The notes beneath the pieces were generated by a model. The model ran no database searches. It saw only the letters and a program-made list of their open reading frames with translations, and had not been told where the DNA came from. Made by a program: the position numbers and the translations under genes. This document shows positions 51,032 to 60,878 of a stretch of DNA of 64,000 bases, piece after piece. The stretch spans positions 62,001 through 126,000 of the forward strand of contig NZ_AUKE01000005.1 in NCBI RefSeq assembly GCF_000424585.1, written 5' to 3'. The DNA comes from Butyrivibrio sp. MC2013 (GTDB lineage Bacteria > Bacillota > Clostridia > Lachnospirales > Lachnospiraceae). Position 1 is the first letter of the stretch. Every line of letters begins with the position of its first letter.

Positions 51032-52405
51032 TTAGTTATTTTGATCCTCTTCCTGGTCAGTCCGGGACTTTTCGAGCCTCTTTGCTTCTTCCTTTTTCAG
51101 GAATTTCATATGCTCTCTGATCTTGACCTCATAACCATTACCCGAAGGAGAATAGAACTCACGGCCATTGAGCTCGTAGGGCAGATACTGCTGCCTGACG
51201 TAATCATTTGGATAATCATGAGCATACTTGTAACCTATCCCGTGGCCAAGCTTTGATGCCGACTTGTAATGGGCATCCTGAAGATGAGGGGGTATGGGCA
51301 GATTGCCGCTCTTACCCACTTCACCAAGCGCATCGTCAACAGCACATATGGAGCTGTTGCTCTTAGGGGCTGTCGCCAGATATGACGCTGCCTGAGCCAG
51401 TGCGATCCTGGCCTCAGGCATGCCCAGTCTCTCCACAGCAAGGGAGGCTGCCACAGCAACCTGGATCCCCTGGGGATCTGCATTGCCTATATCCTCAGAT
51501 GCCAGCACCATCAGCCTTCTGGCTATGAATTTGGGATCTTCACCTGCACTGAGCATCCTGGCCAGATAATATACAGCCGCATCAGGGTCAGAGCCTCTCA
51601 CGCTTTTGATAAAAGCGGATATGGTGTCATAATGATTGTCCCCGTCCTTGTCATAACGCACAGCCTTGCGCTGGATACATTCCTGAGCCACATCCATGGT
51701 GATATGGACCAGGCCATCCTCCGACCTGTCTGTGGTCATAACAGCCAGTTCTATGGCATTGAGAGCATGACGGGCATCTCCGTCAGCCATATCTGCAAGA
51801 AAATCTGCAGCATCATCGTCTATCTGAGCATTATAAGCTCCCATACCCTTCTCACTGTCATAAACAGCTCGGATTATGAGCTTTCTCACATCCTCTGCAG
51901 TCAGGGGCTTAAGTTCAAATATAGATGACCTGGACAAAAGAGCTCCGTTTACTTCAAAATACGGATTCTCCGTAGTGGCTCCAATAAGGGTCAGGGTACC
52001 ATCCTCCACAAACGGAAGGAGGTAGTCCTGTTGACCTTTATTAAAACGATGTATCTCATCTATAAAAAGTATAGTCTTTTTCTGATACATCCCTGCCCGC
52101 TCTTTGGCAGCTGCCACCACTTCTTCCATGTCCTTTTTGCCCGCTACTGTGGCATTGATCTGGACGAATTCGGAACTAGTAGTCCCTGCGATCACCCTGG
52201 CCAGGGTAGTCTTGCCGGTACCGGGAGGTCCATAGAGTATGATGGAGCCCAGCTTATCAGCCTTAATCGCCCTGTATAAGAGCTTGTCTCTGCCTATGAT
52301 ATGCTCCTGACCCACGACTTCATCAAGACTGGTCGGCCTCATTCTGGCTGCAAGAGGGGACTCCTTTTCATTATTTAGAGATCTTGCGTATTCAAAGAGA
52401 TCCAT
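51032..52405 (-). CDS. rarA: Replication-associated recombination protein A (RarA/MgsA)
   Basis: AAA+ ATPase that acts at stalled replication forks. 457 residues: LAARMRPTSLDEVVGQEHI, Walker A LYGPPGTGKTTLA near residue 60, Walker B ILFIDEIHRFNK near 115, sensor IGATTENPYFEVN, then the tetramerisation region ending PNDYVRQQYLPYEL. It begins nine bases after glmM with AAAGG as ribosome binding site. Confidence 0.95.
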   Translation of the reverse strand: MDLFEYARSLNNEKESPLAARMRPTSLDEVVGQEHIIGRDKLLYRAIKADKLGSIILYGPPGTGKTTLARVIAGTTSSEFVQINATVAGKKDMEEVVAAAKERAGMYQKKTILFIDEIHRFNKGQQDYLLPFVEDGTLTLIGATTENPYFEVNGALLSRSSIFELKPLTAEDVRKLIIRAVYDSEKGMGAYNAQIDDDAADFLADMADGDARHALNAIELAVMTTDRSEDGLVHITMDVAQECIQRKAVRYDKDGDNHYDTISAFIKSVRGSDPDAAVYYLARMLSAGEDPKFIARRLMVLASEDIGNADPQGIQVAVAASLAVERLGMPEARIALAQAASYLATAPKSNSSICAVDDALGEVGKSGNLPIPPHLQDAHYKSASKLGHGIGYKYAHDYPNDYVRQQYLPYELNGREFYSPSGNGYEVKIREHMKFLKKEEAKRLEKSRTDQEEDQNN

Positions 52406-52414
52406 GTCAAACCT

Positions 52415-53800
52415 TTATGCTTCGTATCCTCTGGACTTGATCACATTAACAACACTATCTACCAGGTTTCTGCAGGTTTCCTTGTCTTCTGCTTCTACCA
52501 TTACACGTACTACAGGCTCTGTACCGGATTCACGTACAAGGATACGTCCTGTCTTGCCCAGCTCTTTGGCTACTGATTCAACCTTGGCCTTGACTTCAGG
52601 ATCATTCTGAGCTGCAGCCTTATCCGTCACTCTGATATTCTCCAGAACCTGAGGATAGATCACGAGTGGAGAGCAGAGCTCTGACATCTTCTTCTTGCGT
52701 GCCAACATCACTTCCATCATCTTGATAGATGTGAGGATACCATCACCTGTGGTGGCATATTTGCTGAATATGATATGACCGGACTGCTCTCCGCCCAGGA
52801 TGCAGTTGTGCTCGTTCATATATTCATATACATACTTGTCTCCAACAGCTGTCTTGGCATATTCAATACCTGCCTCGTCAAATGCCTTGTAGAGACCAAA
52901 GTTGGACATAACAGTGGTAACAACAGTATTATTTACCAGCTCGCCCTTGTCCTTCATATACTTGCCATATACATAGAGGATATGGTCACCGGAGACTACC
53001 TTGCCGTTCTCATCCACGCACAGACACCTGTCTGCGTCGCCGTCATATGCAAAGCCGATATCCAGGCCTTTCTCCACTACCATCTTCTGCAGATTCTCAA
53101 TATGGGTAGAGCCTACGCCGTTATTGATATTGGTGCCGTTGGGTTCTACGCCCATCTCGATCGTGGTAGCGCCAAGAGCATCGAATACAGACTTGGCTAT
53201 ATTCCAGGATGCGCCGTTGGCACAGTCAAGACCTACCTTGATACCCTTGAAGCTGTAAAGACCAAGAGAGATCAGATATCCGATATAGCGATTTCTACCG
53301 GATACATAGTCTACTGTACATCCAATAGCATCCTTGGTCGCAAAGGGGATCTCTTCCCACTTCTTGCCAAATACTTCAAGATGTCCGTCTATATAATCCT
53401 CAACCAGAGAAATGGTCTCTTCGTCCATCTTCTCTCCGTTGCCATTGATCAGCTTGATACCGTTATCATAAAAAGGATTGTGGCTGGCAGTGATCATGAC
53501 ACCGCAGTCAAACTCATCAACTCTTGCTACATAAGCAACTGATGGAGTGGTTGTAACATGAAGAAGATATGCATCTGCTCCGGATGCTACAAGGCCTCCT
53601 ACCAGGCTGTACTCAAACATATAGCTGGAACGTCTTGTATCCTTACCGATGACGATCCTGGGAGCGGAGGTGTCACCCTTTTGTCTCTTGAGTTCACCAT
53701 AGTACCAGCCCAGAAATCTTCCCACTGTGTATGCATGATCTGCTGTGAGGCCCACATTAGCTTCTCCTCTGAAGCCGTCAGTTCCAAAATATCTTCCCAT
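52415..53800 (-). CDS. glmM: Phosphoglucosamine mutase
   Basis: Converts glucosamine-6-P to glucosamine-1-P for UDP-GlcNAc. 461 residues, with FGTDGFRGEANVGLT at the N-terminus, the phosphoserine loop MITASHNPFYDNGIK near residue 100, metal-binding DGDADR near 255, sugar loop GGEQSGHII and phosphate loop RESGTEPVVRVM. AAGGAAGG precedes the ATG. It heads the glmM-rarA-DUF4364 run. Confidence 0.95.
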   Translation of the reverse strand: MGRYFGTDGFRGEANVGLTADHAYTVGRFLGWYYGELKRQKGDTSAPRIVIGKDTRRSSYMFEYSLVGGLVASGADAYLLHVTTTPSVAYVARVDEFDCGVMITASHNPFYDNGIKLINGNGEKMDEETISLVEDYIDGHLEVFGKKWEEIPFATKDAIGCTVDYVSGRNRYIGYLISLGLYSFKGIKVGLDCANGASWNIAKSVFDALGATTIEMGVEPNGTNINNGVGSTHIENLQKMVVEKGLDIGFAYDGDADRCLCVDENGKVVSGDHILYVYGKYMKDKGELVNNTVVTTVMSNFGLYKAFDEAGIEYAKTAVGDKYVYEYMNEHNCILGGEQSGHIIFSKYATTGDGILTSIKMMEVMLARKKKMSELCSPLVIYPQVLENIRVTDKAAAQNDPEVKAKVESVAKELGKTGRILVRESGTEPVVRVMVEAEDKETCRNLVDSVVNVIKSRGYEA

Positions 53801-53918
53801 CTCGTTACCTTCCTTTCGAAATTCTTTGACTGTATAATTCTATCACATTTTGACTTTTACCGTTGTCATAACTATAATTAATTTAACTGACAACTTAGCA
53901 CCCATCGGAGCCTTGTCA

Positions 53919-55004
53919 ATGAAACGTGTAATGACTGCCAATCTTCTGCCCGGAATGGTCCTGGCAGAGAATGTTTACACATATAACAACGACCAGCTGA
54001 TCCTTCCCAAAGGGTCTGTACTTGATGACAAGTCCATTGCCAAGCTGGAATTCTATTCTACCATCAATGTCCTTGTAGAAGAACCCATAAACAACGAAAT
54101 ACCTGCAGAGAGCGGTAGCCTGGGAGATCTGTCTTATTCTCAAAGGCTCAGGCAGACTGCGCAGTTCAAGCAGTTCAAGGCCGACTTTGAAAATGCAGCA
54201 GGGGGCTTTGAAAAGAACATCAACAATGTGGTCAAAAACAATGCACCCATCGATGTCAATCAGTTGACATCCCCTGTATTTGAACTGATAGAGACCACCA
54301 ACGGTCCCTCCAATGTTTTTGACATGATGCACTCACTGCGACAATATGACGACGCCACCTACACACACTGCATCAATGTGGCTCTTATATCCAACATCCT
54401 GGGGCAATGGCTGCGTATGCCTGAAAAGGAGATACGCACCCTGACCACAGCAGGCCTTCTCCATGATATAGGCAAGCTTGTCATCCCGGAGAAGATCATC
54501 ACAAAGCCTGCCAGGCTTACTCAATACGAATATACCATTGTCCAGACCCATCCCCAGGAAGGCTATAAGATCCTGAAGGATACTGATCTTGACAATCATA
54601 TCAAAAATGCCTGCCTCATGCATCATGAAAGATGTGACGGAACAGGCTATCCTCTGCATCTCAAGGCTCCTCAGATAGACCCATATGCCAAGATTGTAGC
54701 TATAGCTGATGTCTATGATGCTATGACCAGTGCCCGCGTCTACAGAGGTCCCCTGTGTCCTTTTGTGGCCATATCTCTTTTTGAGAACGAGGGCCTGCAA
54801 AAGTACGACACCGGAGCTATCATGACCTTTTTGACCAACATCGTCAATACCTACCTCCTTAACAGAGTAAGGCTCAACAACGGTATTGAGGGTGATATCG
54901 TATTTATCAACAGAGACCACCTCTCCAAGCCCACTATACGCGCCGGAGAAAAATATATAGATCTTACCCAGACCCCCGATCTCTATATCGAGGCCATTGT
55001 GTAA
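53919..55004 (+). CDS. HD-GYP domain phosphodiesterase
   Basis: Probable cyclic-di-GMP phosphodiesterase, 361 residues. An N-terminal part (about 1-120) resembles the DUF3391-like leader of such proteins (LLPGMVLAENVYTYNNDQLI), and the HD-GYP core has LLHDIGKLVIPEKI, HPQEGYKIL, HHERCDGTGYPLHL and ADVYDAMTSARVYR. There is no sensor or receiver domain. The ATG at 53919, with GGAG close by, is preferred over 53850, which lies in promoter DNA. It may tune the exopolysaccharide genes that follow. Confidence 0.92.
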   Translation: MKRVMTANLLPGMVLAENVYTYNNDQLILPKGSVLDDKSIAKLEFYSTINVLVEEPINNEIPAESGSLGDLSYSQRLRQTAQFKQFKADFENAAGGFEKNINNVVKNNAPIDVNQLTSPVFELIETTNGPSNVFDMMHSLRQYDDATYTHCINVALISNILGQWLRMPEKEIRTLTTAGLLHDIGKLVIPEKIITKPARLTQYEYTIVQTHPQEGYKILKDTDLDNHIKNACLMHHERCDGTGYPLHLKAPQIDPYAKIVAIADVYDAMTSARVYRGPLCPFVAISLFENEGLQKYDTGAIMTFLTNIVNTYLLNRVRLNNGIEGDIVFINRDHLSKPTIRAGEKYIDLTQTPDLYIEAIV

Positions 55005-55043
55005 TATAATTACTGCAGCTGGTCAGACTTGTAAAGGAAGAAT

Positions 55044-56207
55044 ATGAACAGTAAACGAATATATGCTCTAGACATTGCAAAAGCCATCTCAATATACCTG
55101 GTCGTCCTGGCACACCTGCTCCGGGACGGCCCTTATTTTGCATATATAGTACCGGCTACGATACCCGTATTTTTTATACTGTCTGGTGTAAGCTACAGAC
55201 CTTCCGGGTCCTTTCCCGCATTCCTTTCCAAAAAGGCAAGGGCCCTGATAAAGCCCTATCTCTTTGCCGGCATCATCAGTATATGCATCTACCGCATAAT
55301 GGGAAGCTTTGCAGGAGATATGCTCCGCGAAGGCGGCGGCGAAAAAAGCTTTATGAGCAATATCCTGGAGCTTGTCTATGCCAATGCCAAGCATGATCAT
55401 ATGAAATGGAATAATTCCCTTTGGTTTTTGCCCTGCTTTTTTGTATTACTTATAATAGCAGAAATATATGAGAGATATATACTCCCACTTATATGTTCAA
55501 ATAAGGAGAGTCTTATGGCTATAGTCTCAAGGCTGATCTTCTCCTTTTTGACATCAGGGCTAGCCTTTATCCTCTCAGGCTTTGTGACAGATCTCAGGCT
55601 CCCCTGGCATATCGAAGGTGCTCTTTATGCCATGCCCTTCTTCCAAATTGGCATCATACTTCGCCCCTACATATACAGGATGACAGGTAAGGGCTCATCA
55701 GATGAGGAAGGAGCTCCCTCTTCTTTAGGCAGTACAGATCCTTCCGGCAAAGCTGATCAGGGCAGAGCCCTCCTATCAGCTTCCATAAGCTTTATCTTCT
55801 TTTTTGCCATAGGCATATTCCTTGGACTTATAAACGGCGAGACCAGCGCCAGGACAGATGAATACGGCCTTTATCCTGCTCTATATTATTTTAGCGGCAT
55901 CTCCTTTGCCATATCCTTCATATCTTTTGGAAGCATAATAAAAGACAGGATACCTGACATCAGCTTCGTGGGAAGAAATACGCTTCCCGTACTACTGTGG
56001 AACAAGTTTCCTGTCCTTCTGATACAGCTGGCAGTGCCGGGCTTTCTGTCTCTGATAAGAGATCCCGGAAGTCCCATAGCCCTTATGGGCTGTCTCCTGC
56101 CTGCTATTATTGTCATCATGGCTTGTCTTGTATTTGACAGCATATTAAAGGCTGCCTTAGAGCTCCTGACAAGGAGTATTATTTCCTTTTCAGGCTCCCG
56201 TAAATAA
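55044..56207 (+). CDS. Acyltransferase family 3 membrane protein
   Basis: 387 residues with about ten membrane helices. It has the opening RIYALDIAKAISIYLVVLAH with the catalytic His pattern and IPVFFILSGVSYRP. It probably O-acetylates a surface polysaccharide. AAGGAAG precedes the ATG. It is on the plus strand and overlaps the convergent glycosyltransferase gene by 29 bases. Confidence 0.88.
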   Translation: MNSKRIYALDIAKAISIYLVVLAHLLRDGPYFAYIVPATIPVFFILSGVSYRPSGSFPAFLSKKARALIKPYLFAGIISICIYRIMGSFAGDMLREGGGEKSFMSNILELVYANAKHDHMKWNNSLWFLPCFFVLLIIAEIYERYILPLICSNKESLMAIVSRLIFSFLTSGLAFILSGFVTDLRLPWHIEGALYAMPFFQIGIILRPYIYRMTGKGSSDEEGAPSSLGSTDPSGKADQGRALLSASISFIFFFAIGIFLGLINGETSARTDEYGLYPALYYFSGISFAISFISFGSIIKDRIPDISFVGRNTLPVLLWNKFPVLLIQLAVPGFLSLIRDPGSPIALMGCLLPAIIVIMACLVFDSILKAALELLTRSIISFSGSRK

Positions 56208-57219
56208 AGATATATAAGCCGGGAGATATGAGAAAGAGCAGAGTCTTGACCTTGTAGCCAATGTCCAGGGCCGCAAAGGTTCCTTTGGTCATCAGGCTGT
56301 CTGTTACTGCAGCTCTTATGCCATCTATATATTCTCTCTTCCTGTCGGCAAGGGATGCCGGAATGGCATATAGCTTGCCTGCCACTATTATGGCTGCCAT
56401 GATCCTGATCACCGATAGCCTGACAAAGGTGTCATCAGAAAAGCAGTCCTTTCTCTCCTTCATGACTTCATAGGCCATCCTCCAGGACCTGATCTGGTCC
56501 ATGTCAGAAGCCTTAAAGGGCGAGAGCATAGCTCCATTCTCATTGATAGTATATTCATAGCTTCCTGCAGGGATGGCGCCTATAAGCCTCTCATCTCCTA
56601 TGGCCATAGCTATATCAAGGAGCATGAGCATGTCTTCTCCTATAGCCATGCCTTCTGTAAACCACTTGCCACCTATAAGCTCATCTATCTTATCTCTAAG
56701 GTATATCTTGCCCCAGACATGATTATCACGCTCAAGAAGAGCCCGCCTGATATATTCATATCCTGTCATCCTGGCATATATCTCAGATCCTGCTATCTTG
56801 CTGCATTTACTCACGTCTCCCCTATCGCTCAAGGCCATAGACGCATTATCATCTCTCATGGTCACCATGTAATAGCCGTCCAGGATAGCCGTATGCAATC
56901 TTAAGAGATAATCCTCCAAGGGCCCATCATCCACGTCCGCAAATACGACAAAACGGCCTGCTGAAGCAGCAAGGCCTGTATTTCTGGCGGCTGATACACC
57001 CCTGTTAGGGGTATGTATCACCTTGATATCATATGGTTTTTCCAAAGAAGTCAGCTTATCCAGAGTAGCTGCAGTTCCATCCGTAGATCCGTCATCTACC
57101 AGGATCAGCTCAAAGTCTTCAAAAATCTGACTGTCAACGGCTCTGATGCAGTCCTGCAAATAAGCCTCGGCATTATAGATAGGGATTATCAGGGATATCT
57201 CTCTATTATCCATAGTCAT
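56179..57219 (-). CDS. Family 2 glycosyltransferase
   Basis: 346 residues. GT-A fold with ISLIIPIYNAEAYLQDCIRA, ELILVDDGSTDGT, HTPNRGVSAARNTGLAAS and the DxD-like FADVDD near residue 100. A C-terminal hydrophobic segment may tether it to the membrane. It is the most downstream gene of the leftward exopolysaccharide cluster. Confidence 0.92.
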   Translation of the reverse strand: MTMDNREISLIIPIYNAEAYLQDCIRAVDSQIFEDFELILVDDGSTDGTAATLDKLTSLEKPYDIKVIHTPNRGVSAARNTGLAASAGRFVVFADVDDGPLEDYLLRLHTAILDGYYMVTMRDDNASMALSDRGDVSKCSKIAGSEIYARMTGYEYIRRALLERDNHVWGKIYLRDKIDELIGGKWFTEGMAIGEDMLMLLDIAMAIGDERLIGAIPAGSYEYTINENGAMLSPFKASDMDQIRSWRMAYEVMKERKDCFSDDTFVRLSVIRIMAAIIVAGKLYAIPASLADRKREYIDGIRAAVTDSLMTKGTFAALDIGYKVKTLLFLISPGLYIFIYGSLKRK

Positions 57220-57281
57220 TATCCATAGTCACGAATCACAGTCATGAATCACATTATAAAAGCTATCCAGCCTTTTTGGCT

Positions 57282-57860
57282 TTAGTTTCTAAAGAGCTCA
57301 GCCCACCATTCTCCCAGTTCATTGAGGCCTGCTCTGTGATCCCCCAGATCCTCAAGGAGCTTCATCCTGGGTTCCACGCCGGGGACCTTTTGGAGCATCC
57401 TCTCCTCTATCCCTCTGTCCACTGTGATCACCCTGTCAGCACGTCTGGCAGATGAATAAAAGCGCCTCATAAGCTCCGGATGAGGGAGACTGTCACCGGG
57501 GCTCAAATGTGCAAAGAGGAGACTTGTCTGAGAGCCGTTATATCTCACAGGGAGTCTGCCGCTTGGGTAAAAGACCCTGTCACATTCCAGCTTTGGAGCC
57601 ATGGCAGCCACGCCAAAGGTCTCCCAGTAGAAGAGATACCTGCTGTCTGTAGGATCTCCGTCCATAAGCAGGAAGCTGGTACCATCCACATCCAGATCCT
57701 CCTGGTTGCTCTCGTTGCCCAGGATCATGATATGGTGTTCCAGATCCCTCTTCTTGTTCTCAAGTCCAAGATAAGCCACCAGAGACTTTACAAGAGCATA
57801 CAGCTCTTCGTTATCCGGATCCTCTTTGATCAGTTTAAAACAATCAATCGCTAAATTCAT
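57282..57860 (-). CDS. Hypothetical protein of the exopolysaccharide cluster
   Basis: 192 residues, soluble, no signal peptide. I do not recognise the family. The middle part (RYLFYWETFGVAAMAPK, VFYPSGRLPVRYNGSQTS) and the segment RADRVITVDRGIEERML look like a Rossmann or GT-B-like half domain. It sits seven bases after the initiating transferase gene, so it is probably cotranscribed. Confidence 0.6.
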   Translation of the reverse strand: MNLAIDCFKLIKEDPDNEELYALVKSLVAYLGLENKKRDLEHHIMILGNESNQEDLDVDGTSFLLMDGDPTDSRYLFYWETFGVAAMAPKLECDRVFYPSGRLPVRYNGSQTSLLFAHLSPGDSLPHPELMRRFYSSARRADRVITVDRGIEERMLQKVPGVEPRMKLLEDLGDHRAGLNELGEWWAELFRN

Positions 57861-57867
57861 AACTTCT

Positions 57868-59277
57868 TTACGATGCTCCGCTGCCCTTAAGTACTACTGC
57901 TACAGTCTTGAATAGGATCTCCAGATCCAGTCCCAGAGACCAGTTATCGATGTACTGAAGGTCGAGCTTTACTATCTCATCAAAATCCTCTATATCGCTT
58001 CTTCCGCTGACCTGCCACATGCCTGTAAGGCCGGGTGTCATACTGATACGGCGTCTGTAATATTCATTGTACTGCTCAAACTCATTTTCGGTGGGTGGTC
58101 TGGTTCCCACCAGGCTCATATCGCCCTTAAGGATATTGAGGAACTGAGGGAACTCATCAATGGAAGTCTTACGGATAAAGGCACCAACCCTGGTGATCCT
58201 GGGATCGTTTTTGATCTTGAACATCAGGCCTTCCATCTCATTCTGGGCTTCCAGCTCTTTTTTGCGTTCCTCAGCATCTATATACATGGATCTGAACTTA
58301 TAGATCTTGAATCTTCTTCCGTTTCTGCCGATCCTGGTCTGTGAGAAAAAGATCGGTCCGGGAGAATCAAGCTTAATTGCTATGCCCACAAATATTGTCA
58401 ATATTCCGGTGAAGATAACACCAACAAGTCCGCCCAGTATATCTACCAGTCTCTTGATGATCAGAGCCCTGTATCTGCCTGTTCCCTTTGAATAGGAGAT
58501 AACGCTGTAGCCGCCTATCATGCCTACAGAGGTCTTGCCGCTGACGCCAGGAAGCTCTACGCAGTAGTGTACTGTCACACCCATGTCTCCAAAAGCGTTG
58601 ATAACGTCTGCAAGAGATGTCTGGGATATATCAGGAGTATAGATAAATACTTCGTCCAAAGGCATAGTGGTAACAGTATCTATAAGTCCTTCTCTGTCTG
58701 ATATCACAGATACTCCTCTTATCACCTGCCCCTTCATATCCTTGTCCAGACATACAGCACCAACGATGGCATAATTGATATCTATATGATGCTGCATATG
58801 GCGGATAGTCTTTTCCAGATCCTTTTCCCCAGCCAGGATCAGTATCTTCACAGCTGTGTCGGCATTTTTCCAATATGCTCCAAGTCCGTTTCTCAGGAAA
58901 TGGTGTACCAGCACTGTGAATATATAATCCAGAAGTATGAAATAGAACATTACAAGTCTGGAGAATATACTTCCGATATTCAGCAGGTAGTTAATGACCA
59001 TGGTCGATAAAATGATCACTATCTCATATTTCAGGACTGCCAGTGTTTCCTGAGGAAAGCGCCTCTTCATGTAATCCCTGTTGTAATCTGCCACAAAGGA
59101 ATAGATCGTGCAGGTCAGGATCATGATAAAGCAGACCAGGAAGTGAAGTGTCCTGTCATGCATGCTGTTGAAATTGCCCCATCTGATATATGTGGCTGCT
59201 ATGAAACTCAAGAATATAACAAGGCAGTCCAATATCCAGAGCAGGTATTTTACTGAATACTCATTTTTACCGTTCAT
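57868..59277 (-). CDS. Undecaprenyl-phosphate sugar phosphotransferase (WbaP/CpsE type)
   Basis: 469-residue initiating enzyme of exopolysaccharide synthesis that puts the first sugar-1-phosphate on undecaprenyl phosphate. Four N-terminal transmembrane helices, a CoA-binding-like middle domain, a reentrant helix (LVDILGGLVGVIFTG) and the catalytic bacterial sugar transferase domain with KIYKFRSMYIDAEERK, SIDEFPQFLNILKGDMSLVG and TPGLTGMWQVSGRS. The initiating sugar cannot be told. Confidence 0.94.
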   Translation of the reverse strand: MNGKNEYSVKYLLWILDCLVIFLSFIAATYIRWGNFNSMHDRTLHFLVCFIMILTCTIYSFVADYNRDYMKRRFPQETLAVLKYEIVIILSTMVINYLLNIGSIFSRLVMFYFILLDYIFTVLVHHFLRNGLGAYWKNADTAVKILILAGEKDLEKTIRHMQHHIDINYAIVGAVCLDKDMKGQVIRGVSVISDREGLIDTVTTMPLDEVFIYTPDISQTSLADVINAFGDMGVTVHYCVELPGVSGKTSVGMIGGYSVISYSKGTGRYRALIIKRLVDILGGLVGVIFTGILTIFVGIAIKLDSPGPIFFSQTRIGRNGRRFKIYKFRSMYIDAEERKKELEAQNEMEGLMFKIKNDPRITRVGAFIRKTSIDEFPQFLNILKGDMSLVGTRPPTENEFEQYNEYYRRRISMTPGLTGMWQVSGRSDIEDFDEIVKLDLQYIDNWSLGLDLEILFKTVAVVLKGSGAS

Positions 59278-59322
59278 ACTACTCCTCCCTAAAACACTTC
59301 CCCATATACTTATTCCCCTATA

Positions 59323-60105
59323 TCATGCAGGATCCCTGAGTCTCTTAAACAGGTATCCCAGCCTGATCTTCTTGTCATAGAGCTTATGCACACGCATAAG
59401 TCTCAGGTACTCTCTGCGTACAAGGTTTTTGTGGCTCTTGCAGTAATTGGTCATCTGACCGGCGCTGATACCTATGGACACCAGAGGCTTTTTGCTGCAT
59501 ACCATCTGGCCTGGTCCTTGTCCCTTACTTGTAAGTACCTTCAGATACCAGTCCATATCTATGAGCCATCGAAGCTTATTATCAAATCTGCAGCCCCTGT
59601 CACGTATTATAACAGCAGATGGGGCTCCAATGGTATTACCAAGATATAAATCTTTTGAATCTTTTGATATGATCTCCAGATCGCGGTCCGAGATATGCCT
59701 GGAAAATCTGCTCTCCGGAGATACCTGCCAGGTCCCTGAAAAGGCAAGGTCCGCATCCGGATTATCATCCAGCATTTTAACAAAAGTCCCAAGACTCTCT
59801 TCGTCAGTAAAGAAGTCGTCGTGGAGCATCATCTTGATATAGCTCCCGCCTGCTCTCTCAAGAGCTGCATTCCAATTATCTCCGGGGCGCCCTGTAGACT
59901 CATGCTTTATATATATGAGCTGCTCTATATTGTCTTTGTATCTGTCTGCCAGCCTCCTGCAGCTATCATCCGACGAATCATCGGAGATTATCACCTCATA
60001 GTCCCTGTAGCTCTGAATGACTATGGAATCCATAAGGCGCTCAAGGCCTGCAGGATCATTATAGGCAGGTATACATATTGATACTTTGGCATTCTTAACA
60101 GACAT
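59323..60105 (-). CDS. Family 2 glycosyltransferase
   Basis: 260 residues with VSICIPAYNDPAGLERLMDS, YEVIISDDSSDDSC and a MMLHDDFFTDEESLG block supplying the DxD-type metal site. It lies between the initiating transferase and the DUF5672 gene on the same strand, spaced by only six bases from the latter. Confidence 0.92.
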   Translation of the reverse strand: MSVKNAKVSICIPAYNDPAGLERLMDSIVIQSYRDYEVIISDDSSDDSCRRLADRYKDNIEQLIYIKHESTGRPGDNWNAALERAGGSYIKMMLHDDFFTDEESLGTFVKMLDDNPDADLAFSGTWQVSPESRFSRHISDRDLEIISKDSKDLYLGNTIGAPSAVIIRDRGCRFDNKLRWLIDMDWYLKVLTSKGQGPGQMVCSKKPLVSIGISAGQMTNYCKSHKNLVRREYLRLMRVHKLYDKKIRLGYLFKRLRDPA

Positions 60106-60111
60106 AATGGG

Positions 60112-60867
60112 TTACCTTCTTAAAAGGACATGGCCTGCGTGACGGAGCTTTCTGTAAGCCCTCTCATACCATGCAGGATCATGGAACCTTGGATATACAC
60201 TGTTCCTGCCTGCCCACTTATGAAAAGCAAAGGGCACTACTCCTTCTGTCTCAGGAGTCTCATTTTCCATTGACAGATGGGCTGCAAGCTCAGGAGGCGC
60301 AAAGCGCATTCCGGCTTCCTCCAGCTCCTTGTGATGATGACAGCATAAAAAGCCGTCTTCATTGTACCAGCCTTCAAAGCTCTCCCAGGGCAATCCCATA
60401 AGTGCAGGAGCCTCAAGTAGTCTCCTTGACCTGATGCCCACGCTGTTGCCCACTCTCATGAGCCTGCCGTCAGGATCCCTGTAGGTCACCTTGTCATCTT
60501 CCGGAGGTATAGGCCATGGAGCACCTATATAATCATAGTCCAAAAATTCATCCCTCCAGGATGAAGGATTGACCACAAAGCCGTCGTAATGGACCAGCAT
60601 GCAATAGTCAGTGTTGATATACTTATACAATTCGTATATCATATCATAATTAAATTTGTCGATGTTATCCAGCTTGTCAATCTTGCCAAATCTAATGGAT
60701 GAGGGCAGATAAAAGGGCTTTTTGTGTGTCACAAGAACAGCATCACCAAAGTCCACCCCTCTCATGCTGTATTCCATAGCCTTAACAGTGGCCTTTACCT
60801 TGACACTGGTAAGGGCACATAAGGTCACATTTGGAAGCTGGAGCTTTCCGTTTTTATACTCAGCCAT
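60112..60867 (-). CDS. DUF5672 family protein, probable glycosyltransferase
   Basis: 251 residues with the DUF5672 pattern LPNVTLCALTSVKVKATVKA, the central YCMLVHYDGFVVNP (a DxG-like metal site), YDYIGAPWPIP and the late EDGFLCCHHHKELEEAGMRF. The domain recurs in polysaccharide loci and is thought to be a GT-A type transferase. It is in the middle of the cluster. Confidence 0.8.
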   Translation of the reverse strand: MAEYKNGKLQLPNVTLCALTSVKVKATVKAMEYSMRGVDFGDAVLVTHKKPFYLPSSIRFGKIDKLDNIDKFNYDMIYELYKYINTDYCMLVHYDGFVVNPSSWRDEFLDYDYIGAPWPIPPEDDKVTYRDPDGRLMRVGNSVGIRSRRLLEAPALMGLPWESFEGWYNEDGFLCCHHHKELEEAGMRFAPPELAAHLSMENETPETEGVVPFAFHKWAGRNSVYPRFHDPAWYERAYRKLRHAGHVLLRR

Positions 60868-60878
60868 ATTCTTCCCAT